Part shown: positions 53,665 to 62,988 of the stretch, piece by piece
How positions within the stretch are numbered: position 1 is the first letter of the stretch
Layout of the letters: each line of letters starts with the position of its first letter
Origin: Mucilaginibacter endophyticus
GTDB lineage: Bacteria > Bacteroidota > Bacteroidia > Sphingobacteriales > Sphingobacteriaceae
Direction: 5' to 3'
NCBI RefSeq assembly: GCF_003351025.1
Contig: NZ_QPCG01000002.1
Span: 682,001 to 746,000 of the forward strand
Length of the DNA: 64,000 nucleotides
Position numbers and translations under genes: made by a program
The notes under the pieces: generated by a model
What the model was told of the DNA's origin: nothing
Database searches by the model: none
The model's input: the letters and a program-made list of their open reading frames with translations, nothing else

Positions 53665-54639
53665 ATGAATACCCCACATCAATTAAACAATACCGGCGGC
53701 CTGTTATTAAACATCAATGAAAATGCCCGCAAGGTTATATTCGCTATTTGTATAGTACTATGCCTGATGCCTTTTATGAGCCCGGCGGTGGCTTTATTAT
53801 TAGGTCTGGTAGTAGCACAATGTTCTGGTCACCCTTATCTGCATCTAAACCATAAGGCTACGCATATTTTATTACAGGTTTCAGTAGTTGGTTTAGGCTT
53901 TGGAATGAATGTGCACAGCGCACTGCAAGCCGGCAAGGAAGGAATACTGTTTACCATTGCCTCAATAACCGGGACGCTGCTATTTGGAACACTGCTGGGC
54001 AGGTGGTTAAACATCGAGAAAAAGACATCATTTCTGATCTCATCAGGAACAGCCATTTGCGGCGGGAGTGCCATTGCCGCCATATCACCTGTTATTAAAG
54101 CCGAAGAAAAACAAATTTCAGTGGCATTGGGCTGCGTATTTATATTAAACTCAATAGCGCTGTTTATTTTCCCGCTGATTGGCCACTATCTAAATCTGTC
54201 ACAAACCCAGTTTGGTTTATGGTGCGCCATCGCCATACACGATACCAGCTCGGTAGTTGGTGCTGCGAGCAAATATGGCGCCCACGCGCTTGAGGTAGCA
54301 ACTACAGTGAAACTGGCAAGAGCATTATGGATCATCCCTGTAGCTTTTCTATCTACCTTTTTGTTCAAGAACAAATCAAAAAAAGTAAGTATCCCCTATT
54401 TCATCGGGCTATTTATACTGGCCATGATAGCTAACACCTACCTGCCTGTTGTAAGGTTGATAAGTCCATATATAATCAACATAGCAAAAGCTGGGCTAAC
54501 ACTAACCTTGTTTTTGATAGGCGCAGGACTTTCACGCAGGGTATTAGCGTCAGTCGGTCTGAAACCACTTTTACAGGGCGTAGCGCTTTGGATTGCCATA
54601 TCTGGTGCAGCACTTTACGCTGTAATGCAGTTGGCATAA
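53665..54639 (+). CDS. YeiH-family (UPF0324) membrane protein
   Basis: 324-residue inner-membrane protein with about ten helices. The SSGTAICGGSAIAAISPVIKA segment begins near 115 and the IHDTSSVVGAASKYG segment near 191; both are the repeated signatures of the UPF0324/YeiH family (TIGR00698). Members are annotated as putative sulfate or sulfonate exporters, with little direct proof. A short soluble N-terminus precedes the first helix. It lies 101 bp before an AraC-type regulator on the same strand. Confidence 0.9.
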   Translation: MNTPHQLNNTGGLLLNINENARKVIFAICIVLCLMPFMSPAVALLLGLVVAQCSGHPYLHLNHKATHILLQVSVVGLGFGMNVHSALQAGKEGILFTIASITGTLLFGTLLGRWLNIEKKTSFLISSGTAICGGSAIAAISPVIKAEEKQISVALGCVFILNSIALFIFPLIGHYLNLSQTQFGLWCAIAIHDTSSVVGAASKYGAHALEVATTVKLARALWIIPVAFLSTFLFKNKSKKVSIPYFIGLFILAMIANTYLPVVRLISPYIINIAKAGLTLTLFLIGAGLSRRVLASVGLKPLLQGVALWIAISGAALYAVMQLA

Positions 54640-54739
54640 GCATAGAAGTATTTAATACCAGGGTCATTAAATAGTGATCCTGCATCCTACCTATCTCAAA
54701 CGCTGATTTGCTGCTTACATTTGTGAAAACTTCTTCGCC

Positions 54740-55669
54740 ATGAAACAAACTACGCTCGACGCCAAAACTATTGATACCCTGCGCGATCTGCCGGATATGA
54801 TTCCCGTGTTACGAGAATCATTCGAGAACTGGACTATCAAAGTGTTCGATCGTAAGCACCATGAGTGCCGCAATTATTTGTCACCTAACAGGCGAGACTT
54901 TTATAAAGTATTAATGATAACCGAAGGCGCGGGAGTTTTTACCATGGGCCTTAACACTTATTACATTGAGGAGCCTACTATCCTTTTCATCCATCCAAAT
55001 GATATCATATCCTGGAAAAACCTTTCGGATAAATCAGGTGGATATTATGTGCTTTTTAGAAGAAGTTTTATTAATGATCATCCCCAGCTTAAAACCACTA
55101 TTGATAAATACGGACTGTTTACCGAGAAAGAAAAAAGCGTTATCCGTTTAAAGAACTCCGACCTGCCGATGCTTAACAGCTTGTTTGAACGCATGGGGAT
55201 TGAAGATCTGTCCAACAATCATTTAAAGGATGACGCCTTGCAGGCTTATATTCAATTACTGATGGTTGAAAGTATGCGGGTAGCCCAGTTCCCAAAACCT
55301 GATAATGTATCAGACGAATATCATTATATCCACCAGTTTTTTCATTTATTGGAGAAGGAAACATCCGGCATTAATTATACATCGCCAATAAAAATAAAAA
55401 CCGCCAAAGAGTTCGCGGCCAATCTTTCGGTTCACCCTAACCATTTGAATGCGGTGTTAAAGAAATACACAGGGCAAAATGTAAGTACGCATATCCGCAA
55501 CCGACTGCTTGAAGAAACAAAAGCCTTGTTAGTACAAACCGACTGGACATTACAAGATATTGGCTACAGTATTGGCTTTGCCGAGCAGCCTAACTTTAGT
55601 CTGTTTTTCAAGAAAAACACAGGCATAACGCCTGCCGAATTCAGGAAATCATACCAGGCTACCACATAA
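54740..55669 (+). CDS. AraC-family transcriptional regulator
   Basis: 309-residue regulator: an N-terminal cupin-like sensing domain (about 25-170) and a C-terminal AraC/XylS DNA-binding domain with two helix-turn-helix units (KEFAANLSVHPNHLNAVLKK and LQDIGYSIGFAEQPNFSLFF; about 215-305). A TACATTTG element at 54716-54723 resembles the Bacteroidota -7 box TAnnTTTG, but no -33 box was found. The gene lies 111 bp before a short-chain dehydrogenase on the same strand, an arrangement common for AraC regulators and the enzyme they control; here this is inference. Confidence 0.92.
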   Translation: MKQTTLDAKTIDTLRDLPDMIPVLRESFENWTIKVFDRKHHECRNYLSPNRRDFYKVLMITEGAGVFTMGLNTYYIEEPTILFIHPNDIISWKNLSDKSGGYYVLFRRSFINDHPQLKTTIDKYGLFTEKEKSVIRLKNSDLPMLNSLFERMGIEDLSNNHLKDDALQAYIQLLMVESMRVAQFPKPDNVSDEYHYIHQFFHLLEKETSGINYTSPIKIKTAKEFAANLSVHPNHLNAVLKKYTGQNVSTHIRNRLLEETKALLVQTDWTLQDIGYSIGFAEQPNFSLFFKKNTGITPAEFRKSYQATT

Positions 55670-55780
55670 TTCAACTACTTCTTTGATTTTCATAATAAGC
55701 ACTTTGCTTTTGCTATAAGCCTCCGCTGCTTTTGTTGCCAACTTTGTAGTGTAAACAGAAACAAATAAAAGCAACACAAA

Positions 55781-56638
55781 ATGAAAACTCAAAAAGTATG
55801 GTTTATAACCGGGGCCTCAAGAGGTTTTGGTTTAGAAATATCAAAAGCCGTTTTAGCATCTGGCGATAAATTGGTGGCCACAGTTCGTAAAAACCCCGAG
55901 ACATTAAGTGCCCAGTTTGATAACGATCCTAACCTGTTTGTTGTACCATTGGATATCACCAATGAAGAGCAGGCAAAAGATGCGGCCGCGAAAGCTGTTG
56001 AGCACTTTGGCCGGATTGATGTTTTGGTAAATAATGCCGGCTTCGGGTTACTATCAGCCGTTGAAGAAGCCACAGCCGAAGAAGTAAAAAGGAACTACGA
56101 TACCAACGTATTTGGCTTATTGAACGTAACCCGCGCCATTTTACCTTACATGCGTAAAGAACGGGCCGGCCATGTAATCAATGTATCTTCGGTCGGTGGC
56201 CTGGCAGCTTATTTTGGCTGGGGCGTTTATGGCTCAACCAAGTTCGCGGTTGAAGGACTTACCGAAGCTATGGCGCTGGAACTTGCTCCGCTTGGCATTC
56301 ACGCAACTGTTGTTGCCCCTGGCTTTTTCCGCACCAATTTCCTTGATGAAAGCTCATTGATCCGCACTTCAAATGAAATTGCTGATTATCATGAAACCGT
56401 GGGTAATATGCGCGCACTGGCAACCGAGCTTAGCTACAAACAACCTGGCGATCCGGAAAAACTGGCACAAGCTTTCATTAAACTTGCAGCAGCAGAAAAT
56501 CCTCCGGTACACTTACCATTGGGTAGCGATACACTGCAACGTTTCCGCGAAAAAACAGCCGCCTTTGAAAAGGATATTGAAGCATGGTATGATGTAGTTG
56601 TAGGTACCGACCATGATGATGTAAAACAGGCAAAATAA
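55781..56638 (+). CDS. Short-chain dehydrogenase/reductase
   Basis: 285-residue cytoplasmic NAD(P)-dependent oxidoreductase. Cofactor motif TGASRGFG (10-17), NNAG near 86, catalytic serine in NVSSVGG (about 136), Y150 and K154 in YGSTK. Residue R14 in the cofactor loop fits NADP preference. The PGFFRTNF and C-terminal extension put it in the classical SDR subgroup with C-terminal GDPEKLAQAF. A bidirectional terminator follows. Substrate unknown. Confidence 0.93.
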   Translation: MKTQKVWFITGASRGFGLEISKAVLASGDKLVATVRKNPETLSAQFDNDPNLFVVPLDITNEEQAKDAAAKAVEHFGRIDVLVNNAGFGLLSAVEEATAEEVKRNYDTNVFGLLNVTRAILPYMRKERAGHVINVSSVGGLAAYFGWGVYGSTKFAVEGLTEAMALELAPLGIHATVVAPGFFRTNFLDESSLIRTSNEIADYHETVGNMRALATELSYKQPGDPEKLAQAFIKLAAAENPPVHLPLGSDTLQRFREKTAAFEKDIEAWYDVVVGTDHDDVKQAK

Positions 56639-56660
56639 TCGCTGCACGAAGAATACATGT

Positions 56661-56699
56661 AAAAAATCCCGGTAATAAATTTTGTTACCGGGATTTTTT
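56661..56699. terminator. Bidirectional terminator after the dehydrogenase gene
   Basis: AAAAAATCCCGGTAA (56661-56675)/TTACCGGGATTTTTT (56685-56699), a perfect 15-bp inverted repeat with a 9-nt loop; A and T runs border both sides. It lies 22 bp after the stop codon. Confidence 0.92.
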
Positions 56700-56840
56700 A
56701 TTGACCCTTTTTATAAGCCGGATCAACTTTTAATTAATATATCTGCACTACTTTACCTCTACTTTTTGCCATGACTGATCTCAAGTAGAAAGTTTAATTT
56801 ATCATTGCAGGAATCTGAATCTTAACAATAAATATAATCG

Positions 56841-57638
56841 ATGCTTCCTGATCGCGCTATAGCAACAAAATCTAACACCATAGCCTTTTTAACAATCGTA
56901 TTTATCATGGCTATGTTTAACAACATTGCCAAGGCACAACAAAATACAAAACCACGCTTTAAAGTTATAGCCATTGCTGAGGTTGGCGGAGGGCATGCCC
57001 TATTTGACGTTGCGGCTAAACCATGGCTTGATAAGCTTGCTGCCGATAGCAATTTTACGATAGATTACATCAGCGATACTAAAAAGATTACCAGGGAGTT
57101 CCTGAAACAATACCAATTGTTTATTCAACTGGATTATCCGCCCTATCCATGGGAAAAGGAAGCCCAGGAAGCCTTTACAGATTATATTGAAAATGCCCGC
57201 GGAGGCTGGGTCGGCTTTCATCATCCTACTCTTTTGGGCGTATTTGACGGCTACCCAATGTGGCAATGGTATTCTGGCTTTATGGGTGGGATACAGTTTA
57301 AACTACACATTCCTGGTGGCACAGCGGCTATGCTTCATGTAGAGGATAAGCAACACCCGGTTATGAAAAACCTGCCGTCAACTTTCATTACAGAGGACGA
57401 ATGGTATATCTATGATAAAAGTCCACGCCCTAATGTACACGTACTGGCCAGCATTGACGAAACTACTTACTTGCCTAACAAAGATGTAAAAATGGGCGAC
57501 CATCCCGTAATCTGGACTAATGAGCATTTCAAAGCCCGAAACGTTTATATAGCGATGGGCCATTTCCCTCAGCTTTTTGATGATACCGCGTTTACAACCC
57601 TTTTTCGCAACGCGATATTTTGGGCTGTTAACAAATAA
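56841..57638 (+). CDS. Secreted ThuA-domain protein 1
   Basis: 265-residue exported protein with a signal peptide (about 1-32; cleavage likely after KAQ) and a ThuA domain, a class I glutamine-amidotransferase-like fold linked by family to trehalose and other sugar metabolism. Visible family features: FKVIAIAEVGGGH, LDYPPYPW, GGWVGFHHPTLLG, the MGDHPVIWTNEH strip and a GHFPQLFDD end. The nucleophile cysteine of true amidotransferases is not apparent. It is closest to the ThuA gene at 62205. It stands alone in front of the sensor gene, on the same strand. Confidence 0.9.
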   Translation: MLPDRAIATKSNTIAFLTIVFIMAMFNNIAKAQQNTKPRFKVIAIAEVGGGHALFDVAAKPWLDKLAADSNFTIDYISDTKKITREFLKQYQLFIQLDYPPYPWEKEAQEAFTDYIENARGGWVGFHHPTLLGVFDGYPMWQWYSGFMGGIQFKLHIPGGTAAMLHVEDKQHPVMKNLPSTFITEDEWYIYDKSPRPNVHVLASIDETTYLPNKDVKMGDHPVIWTNEHFKARNVYIAMGHFPQLFDDTAFTTLFRNAIFWAVNK

Positions 57639-57893
57639 TCTGTTGGCCGTAAACCTAATTTAAACCCCATAACTGTTATTTTAACAACATTTACGCAGCC
57701 CCTACAATACCACTACTACAATCCATTGCGGGTTTAAAATGTATGCAACTAAACAGTTTTAGCCCTTTTTGAAAGATTTAACCGTGCTGTATATGTAAAA
57801 TGTTGATTAAATTACGGCTCTTAATAAGGCTTGGCTTTCGCCGGGCTATACTAATTATTGACAGGGCTAATCCCCCTTGCAGGAAAACCGTTA
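57639..57893. other. 255-bp intergenic region before the sensor gene
   Basis: A/T-rich, with no recognised RNA or clear hairpin terminator. The 5' part directly follows the ThuA gene. A GTTAATG context precedes the sensor start ATG at 57894; no strong Shine-Dalgarno site is visible. Confidence 0.6.
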
Positions 57894-60806
57894 ATGAAGA
57901 AAACTCTCCTATTTGTTATTGTTCTGCGTGCATTGCTATGCACATCTTTCGCTCAAACCACACTCGGTACCCCGGCCATTAAAAACTATACGCACAACGA
58001 ATATAATGCCGGCAGCGAAATCTGGGACATAAAACAGGACAAGAACGGTATCCTTTATTTTGCTAACGATGAAGGCCTGCTTACATTTGACGGCAGTTAT
58101 TGGAAAATTTATCCGCTGCCCAATAAAAGCGCTATAAAATCTGTAGCTATTGATCAAAGGGGCCGCATTTATGTTGGCGGACAGGACGAGGTTGGATACT
58201 TTTTTCCCAATGATGCCGGGATCCTCAAATATCACTCACTTAAACAATTGTTACCACAAAAGGCAAGGCAATTTGCTGATATCTGGGACATTGTAATTCA
58301 TAATGACGAGGTGTTTTTCCGTACGATAGAGTGCATTTTTGAACTGAAGAACAATACTATGCGCACATTTGACGCGCCCGGTGGCTGGATGCTGCTAAGC
58401 CAGGCAGGTGGAAGGTTATTTGCCCATGATAAAGATCTTGGCCTGGTTACATTTAAAGATTCACGCTGGCAAGCGTGTGTACAACAACCAACAGCAGGCT
58501 TAAGGATAACCGGTATTACCGAGTTTGGCAAAGATACCTTACTGGTAACCACACGTAAAAATGGCCTTTTCATCATGGTGGGCACGTCATTGATTAAAAA
58601 AGCCACGCCCACTGATGGAACCTTGCTTACCGATCTTATAAACTTTGTTCAGAAAATTGGCTCCGACAGATACGCTATTGGTACATCGGCAAAAGGCTTA
58701 ATTATTATCGATTGCAAAGGCAGGCTGATAGAGCAGTTCTCCAATAACCAGGGATTACAAAACAATAATGTTCATGGCATTTTGTTAGACAACAACCGCA
58801 ATTTATGGCTCGGACTGGAGAACGGGCTCGACTTTATCAACTACAACACTTCAGTTAAAAACATTTACCCCAATCGCGAAAACCTTGTAAAAAGCAATGC
58901 GGTAAGCATTTTTAATAACAAACTGTTCATCGGCACATCAAACGGTTTATATGCAGTGCCAATAGGTGCACAACAAAAGGACATTAGTATGGCCACGGGT
59001 ACTTTTACCGAAGTACCAAACACCAAAGGCCAGGTGCTAAGTCTTACGCAGATCAATGGCCGGCTGTTAGCAGGCCACCAGGACGGCGTTTTACAAATAG
59101 ATAATAACCAGGCCAAACTGATAACTCCCGGTCCCGGCGCCTGGATGGTGAAAGCCTTCCCTGCTTCGCAGGATATTATAGCCGGAACCTATACTGGCTT
59201 TCAACTTTTAAAATATAATAATAATGGGTTTAGTTTTGAAGTCCGGTTAGATGGCATTTATGAATCGTTAGGAAATCTTGCGCTTGATAACAGGAACTTT
59301 GTATGGGCAACCCATCCTTACCGCGGCGTATTCAAAGTACAACTGTCGCCCGATAGGAAAAAGATAGTCGGCTATACTCAATATACACAAAAAAGCGGGT
59401 TACCATCGGCACTGAATAATCACGTTTATTTTATTAAAAATAAAGTAATAGCTGCCACCGAAAAAGGTGTTTATGAATACAATACTACAGAGGGCGATTT
59501 TATACGGTCTGCATTCTACAAACCCATATTTAATAGGGATAAAGTTGAGTTCCTGACCGAAGATGGCAAAGGTAATATCTGGTTTATCAGTAACCAGCGC
59601 GTTGGCGTAATTGACTTTGGTAAAAGATCTGCCAATTTGCGTTATAAGGTAATTTATTTTCCTGAGCTTGCCGGGCAAACCGTAAAGGGGGCCGAATATA
59701 TTTATCCTCATGATATGGAGAATATCTTTGTAGGCTCAAACAACGGTGTATTCCATTTAAATTACCGCCAGTATGTATCGTCAGAAAACAAACTGAACGT
59801 ATTACTGACCACAGTAAAAGCCATAGCCGAAAAAGATAGTCTGATTTTTGGAGGGTATTTTGTTAAAAATAACCGGCTTGCCCAGGCACAAAACACACAA
59901 CAGGTTGTATCGTTATCCAACCACTGGAATTCCTTCCATTTTGAGTATACCTCTACCCTGTTTGCCCAAAAAAGCAACGAGGAATTTAGCTATAAGCTCA
60001 TTGGCTTTGACAAGGATTGGTCGCAATGGTCGGTTAAAACGGAGAAGGATTATACTAATCTTCCGTATGGCAAATACACCTTTTCGGTAAAGGCACGCAA
60101 TAATCTGGGTGCAGCATCGGCACCGGTAAACTATACTTTTATTGTTGAACCGGCATGGTATCAAACTATCTGGGCCTATCTTGTTTATTTATTGATCATA
60201 GTTTACGTAATCTACTTAGGTGTAAAAACACAGCAAAAGCGCTTTGCACTGCATCAACAGCGTCATGAAGAAGAGCAAAAAAGGTTAAGCTATTTGCACA
60301 GCCTTGAACTTGACCGCAACGATAAAGAGATCATAGCCCTTAAAAACGAAAATCTTGAAGCCGAATTGACTTATAAAAACAAGGAGCTGGCCACGCTAAC
60401 CATGCAAATGGTTGACCGGGGAAAATTGCTGCTTAACATCAAAGATGAGTTAATGGTACTTATCAAGAAGCTCAACATTGCAGATGCTTCATACCAATTC
60501 AGAAGTGTATTTAAGCTATTGAGCGATACCGAAAAAAGTGATGACGACTGGGACAATTTCGCGCTGTATTTTGACCAGGTTCATAATAACTTCTTGACCA
60601 CCATGAAGTCCAAATTTCCTGGCTTAAGTTCAACCGATCTGAAATTATGTGCCTACCTACGGTTAAACCTGTCATCAAAAGAGATTGCCCAGTTGCTTAA
60701 TATCTCATTAAAAGGAGTCGAGATCAGCCGGTACAGGGTGCGTAAAAAGTTGCAGCTATCAACCGAAACAAACCTTTATGATTTTTTGATAGAGGTGACT
60801 AAATGA
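57894..60806 (+). CDS. Membrane propeller sensor with LuxR-type DNA-binding domain
   Basis: Predicted 970-residue one-component regulator. Start placed at ATG 57894 (MKKTLLFVIVLRALLCTSFA), a signal peptide; an in-frame start 12 codons earlier is less likely. Parts: periplasmic beta-propeller repeats (about 25-640, repeating motifs such as DNNRNLWLGLENGLDF and DRNGILYFANDEGLLTF), Y_Y_Y domain (about 660-750), one membrane helix (about 757-777), a coiled coil (about 785-850) and a helix-turn-helix of LuxR type (LSSKEIAQLLNISLKGVEIS, about 920-940). No kinase or receiver domain is present, so a periplasmic ligand would be passed straight to DNA. Such proteins usually control neighbouring sugar-use genes; here four ThuA genes flank it. 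Confidence 0.9.
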   Translation: MKKTLLFVIVLRALLCTSFAQTTLGTPAIKNYTHNEYNAGSEIWDIKQDKNGILYFANDEGLLTFDGSYWKIYPLPNKSAIKSVAIDQRGRIYVGGQDEVGYFFPNDAGILKYHSLKQLLPQKARQFADIWDIVIHNDEVFFRTIECIFELKNNTMRTFDAPGGWMLLSQAGGRLFAHDKDLGLVTFKDSRWQACVQQPTAGLRITGITEFGKDTLLVTTRKNGLFIMVGTSLIKKATPTDGTLLTDLINFVQKIGSDRYAIGTSAKGLIIIDCKGRLIEQFSNNQGLQNNNVHGILLDNNRNLWLGLENGLDFINYNTSVKNIYPNRENLVKSNAVSIFNNKLFIGTSNGLYAVPIGAQQKDISMATGTFTEVPNTKGQVLSLTQINGRLLAGHQDGVLQIDNNQAKLITPGPGAWMVKAFPASQDIIAGTYTGFQLLKYNNNGFSFEVRLDGIYESLGNLALDNRNFVWATHPYRGVFKVQLSPDRKKIVGYTQYTQKSGLPSALNNHVYFIKNKVIAATEKGVYEYNTTEGDFIRSAFYKPIFNRDKVEFLTEDGKGNIWFISNQRVGVIDFGKRSANLRYKVIYFPELAGQTVKGAEYIYPHDMENIFVGSNNGVFHLNYRQYVSSENKLNVLLTTVKAIAEKDSLIFGGYFVKNNRLAQAQNTQQVVSLSNHWNSFHFEYTSTLFAQKSNEEFSYKLIGFDKDWSQWSVKTEKDYTNLPYGKYTFSVKARNNLGAASAPVNYTFIVEPAWYQTIWAYLVYLLIIVYVIYLGVKTQQKRFALHQQRHEEEQKRLSYLHSLELDRNDKEIIALKNENLEAELTYKNKELATLTMQMVDRGKLLLNIKDELMVLIKKLNIADASYQFRSVFKLLSDTEKSDDDWDNFALYFDQVHNNFLTTMKSKFPGLSSTDLKLCAYLRLNLSSKEIAQLLNISLKGVEISRYRVRKKLQLSTETNLYDFLIEVTK

Positions 60807-60811
60807 TAATA

Positions 60812-60845
60812 AAAAGCCAGGCTGCATTAAAGAAACCTGGCTTTT
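60812..60845. terminator. Bidirectional terminator between sensor and ThuA operon
   Basis: AAAAGCCAGG (60812-60821)/CCTGGCTTTT (60836-60845), a 10-bp stem with a 14-nt loop between two convergent genes; A-run on one side and T-run on the other serve both. Confidence 0.88.
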
Positions 60846-60869
60846 ATTTATCCGGAATGCCTTAAGAGA

Positions 60870-61628
60870 TTATTTTTTCCCGGCCAACCATAGCAAAGCA
60901 TCTTCAAACATTTGATTTTGCTCGGGCGAGGTAAATATCAGATCGCCGTGGCCCATGTTCATGTATAGCATTTTGTATTTAGTATTAGTCCATACCACGG
61001 GAATATCGCCATTACGAATGATATCCTTTTTACCCAGCGGATAATTCGCCGGATCAAGTGTTACCAGTACTTTAATATCTTTATTATCCCGCGGATTAGG
61101 CTTCCAACCATACCACTCGTTTATAGGAGCAACATAGCTTTTACCCAGACTTTTGGTAACCGGGTGCGTATTATCGTCCACAATCATTTTGGCGGGCAGT
61201 GGCGGCCAGTTGTTGTTATAGAATGTAGCTCCTAAAAAGTCAACAAACCAGGGCCATTTGGTGTACTTATCGTTATAGCCAGACACATGAAAACCCAGCC
61301 AGGCACCGCCGTTGGCCATAAACTTTTCAAACGCGCTTCTTTGCGCCTGGTTATGTGGAAACTCATTAAGCCAAATAACCACCCGGTAATTTTTTAGCTT
61401 TTTGTCATTCAGTTCGCCCCAATTACTTGTGGTATCAAAAGCGAAGCCTTTTGCTTTAGCCATTTTGCCATAAAACTTTATGGCGTCCATGGCAAAATCA
61501 ACGTGATCGCTTTCAACATTGGTGGAGTATAAGGCCAGTACTTTAAATTGAGATTGCTGTGCAAAACTGTTTTTAACAGCCAACAGCATGAATAGCAAAA
61601 ACGTTGTAGTATATATTAGTTTCTTCAT
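60870..61628 (-). CDS. Secreted ThuA-domain protein 2
   Basis: 252-residue exported protein: signal peptide (about 1-24, cleavage after FAQ) and ThuA domain. It is the most divergent of the four: the first segment reads ALYSTNVESDHVDFA instead of GGGH or GGHH, and the middle has GGAWLGFHVSGYNDKY. VWTNTKYKMLYMNMGHGD near the end is family-like. It is the last gene of the minus-strand operon (redoxin, ThuA, ThuA, DUF4468-like, ThuA), 18 bp after the DUF4468-like gene, with a shared terminator. Confidence 0.88.
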   Translation of the reverse strand: MKKLIYTTTFLLFMLLAVKNSFAQQSQFKVLALYSTNVESDHVDFAMDAIKFYGKMAKAKGFAFDTTSNWGELNDKKLKNYRVVIWLNEFPHNQAQRSAFEKFMANGGAWLGFHVSGYNDKYTKWPWFVDFLGATFYNNNWPPLPAKMIVDDNTHPVTKSLGKSYVAPINEWYGWKPNPRDNKDIKVLVTLDPANYPLGKKDIIRNGDIPVVWTNTKYKMLYMNMGHGDLIFTSPEQNQMFEDALLWLAGKK

Positions 61629-61646
61629 TATAATTACCTACCAGGA

Positions 61647-62174
61647 TTATTTATTCATTTCATTACCAAGCGAATCCATTACATTATTTACAGAGGCACT
61701 TATACCCCTGAACAATGGTTCATCATCTGCCGACCAGGGCTTGCCCCGCCTGAAATCCCACCAACGGTACTCTATCTTTGAATATTCATTTGAGATACCT
61801 TTTTCAATCGGCTTTTCATAAACATCAAAAATCCTAACCTCATAAGTGGCATCATAAACAATCACATTAACAGCAAACCTCGCAAGGTAATAATTGCCGG
61901 TGTTGCCTATATTGATACGGGTTACATAGGCGCCCATTATTTCACCTTTCTTTTCATTGGCTATAGTTATGCTTGCTACATTCTCATTTCTTTTAAACCA
62001 TTCTAAAGATTTATTAAACAGATCGGCCTTTTTAAAGGTTGGGCTAAGAGCATAAACGTTATCAAAATACACTTTACCGCTACGCATTTGCAGCAAAATA
62101 GGCGATGTATTCCCCTGTGCTATAGCCATGAGAGGCATAAGTAAAAGGCACAAGAACAATAGCTTTTTCATCAT
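61647..62174 (-). CDS. Exported DUF4468-like protein
   Basis: 175-residue protein with a signal peptide (about 1-20, MMKKLLFLCLLLMPLMAIAQ) and a domain that resembles DUF4468 (TBP-like fold): FNKSLEWFKRNE, then alternating beta strands ending in WWDFRRGKPW. Function unknown. Between two ThuA genes on the same strand, gaps of 30 and 18 bp, so clearly part of the operon. The family assignment is by pattern memory and is less sure than the operon position. Confidence 0.65.
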   Translation of the reverse strand: MMKKLLFLCLLLMPLMAIAQGNTSPILLQMRSGKVYFDNVYALSPTFKKADLFNKSLEWFKRNENVASITIANEKKGEIMGAYVTRINIGNTGNYYLARFAVNVIVYDATYEVRIFDVYEKPIEKGISNEYSKIEYRWWDFRRGKPWSADDEPLFRGISASVNNVMDSLGNEMNK

Positions 62175-62204
62175 GGTTGTGAATACAATTAGGTTTGTTG
62201 AATA

Positions 62205-62963
62205 TTATTTTTCAGCTGCCCAGAATATAGCATTGCTAAAAAGCGTGGTATAATCCTTACTCTCAAAAAGTATCGGCGAATGGCCCATAAAAATATAAAC
62301 GTTGCGGGCTTTTTTTGCAGGGTTAGTCCATACAACCGGGTGATCGCCCATGGTAATGCCATCTTTAGGCTCATAAGTTGACTCATCGACAGAGGCCAGC
62401 ACATGCACATTAGGTCGCGGATCTTTATCATAGGTATACCATTCTTCTTTTTGAACCAGGAATGACGATGATACTCCCTTCATTACGGAGTGTTTCTTAT
62501 CCTCAATATTAACAGTGCCTTTGGCAAAGGTTGCTATGTAATTTTTAAAACGGATACCGCCCATAAAATTCCAGAACCAATTCCACATTGGGTAACCGTC
62601 AAACTCGCCCAAAAGAGTTGCATGGTGAAAACCAATCCAGCCTCCCTTACCTTCATCTATATATTTTTCAAATGCTTTAACCGCTTTTTCTTTCCAGGCA
62701 TAGGGCGGGTAGTCCAGCTGGATAAACAATTGGTAATTAGATAGAAATGCGCTATCAATTGTATCAGTAGTTTGAATATAATCGATAGAAAAATTATTAT
62801 CGGCAGCCAGCTTGTCCAGCCATACTTTAGCTGCTTTTGAGTACTCAATATGGTGGCCGCCGTTTTCATAAAGGGCTATCACCTTAAAGCGTGGCACCTT
62901 TTGAGCCCAGGCGCTTACAACGGTTAACAAGCAAAAACTTAATATCAGTACTATTTTTTTCAT
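62205..62963 (-). CDS. Secreted ThuA-domain protein 3
   Basis: 252-residue exported protein: signal peptide (about 1-20, AWAQ cleavage) and ThuA domain very similar to protein 1 (KVWLDKLAADNNFSIDYIQ against KPWLDKLAADSNFTIDYIS; both have GGWIGFHHATLLG or close and YPMWNW or YPMWQW). YENGGHH begins the domain. The pair probably arose by duplication across the sensor gene. Gap to the preceding ThuA gene 25 bp. Confidence 0.92.
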   Translation of the reverse strand: MKKIVLILSFCLLTVVSAWAQKVPRFKVIALYENGGHHIEYSKAAKVWLDKLAADNNFSIDYIQTTDTIDSAFLSNYQLFIQLDYPPYAWKEKAVKAFEKYIDEGKGGWIGFHHATLLGEFDGYPMWNWFWNFMGGIRFKNYIATFAKGTVNIEDKKHSVMKGVSSSFLVQKEEWYTYDKDPRPNVHVLASVDESTYEPKDGITMGDHPVVWTNPAKKARNVYIFMGHSPILFESKDYTTLFSNAIFWAAEK

Positions 62964-62988
62964 GATGATTGTTTACAGGTTGATGATT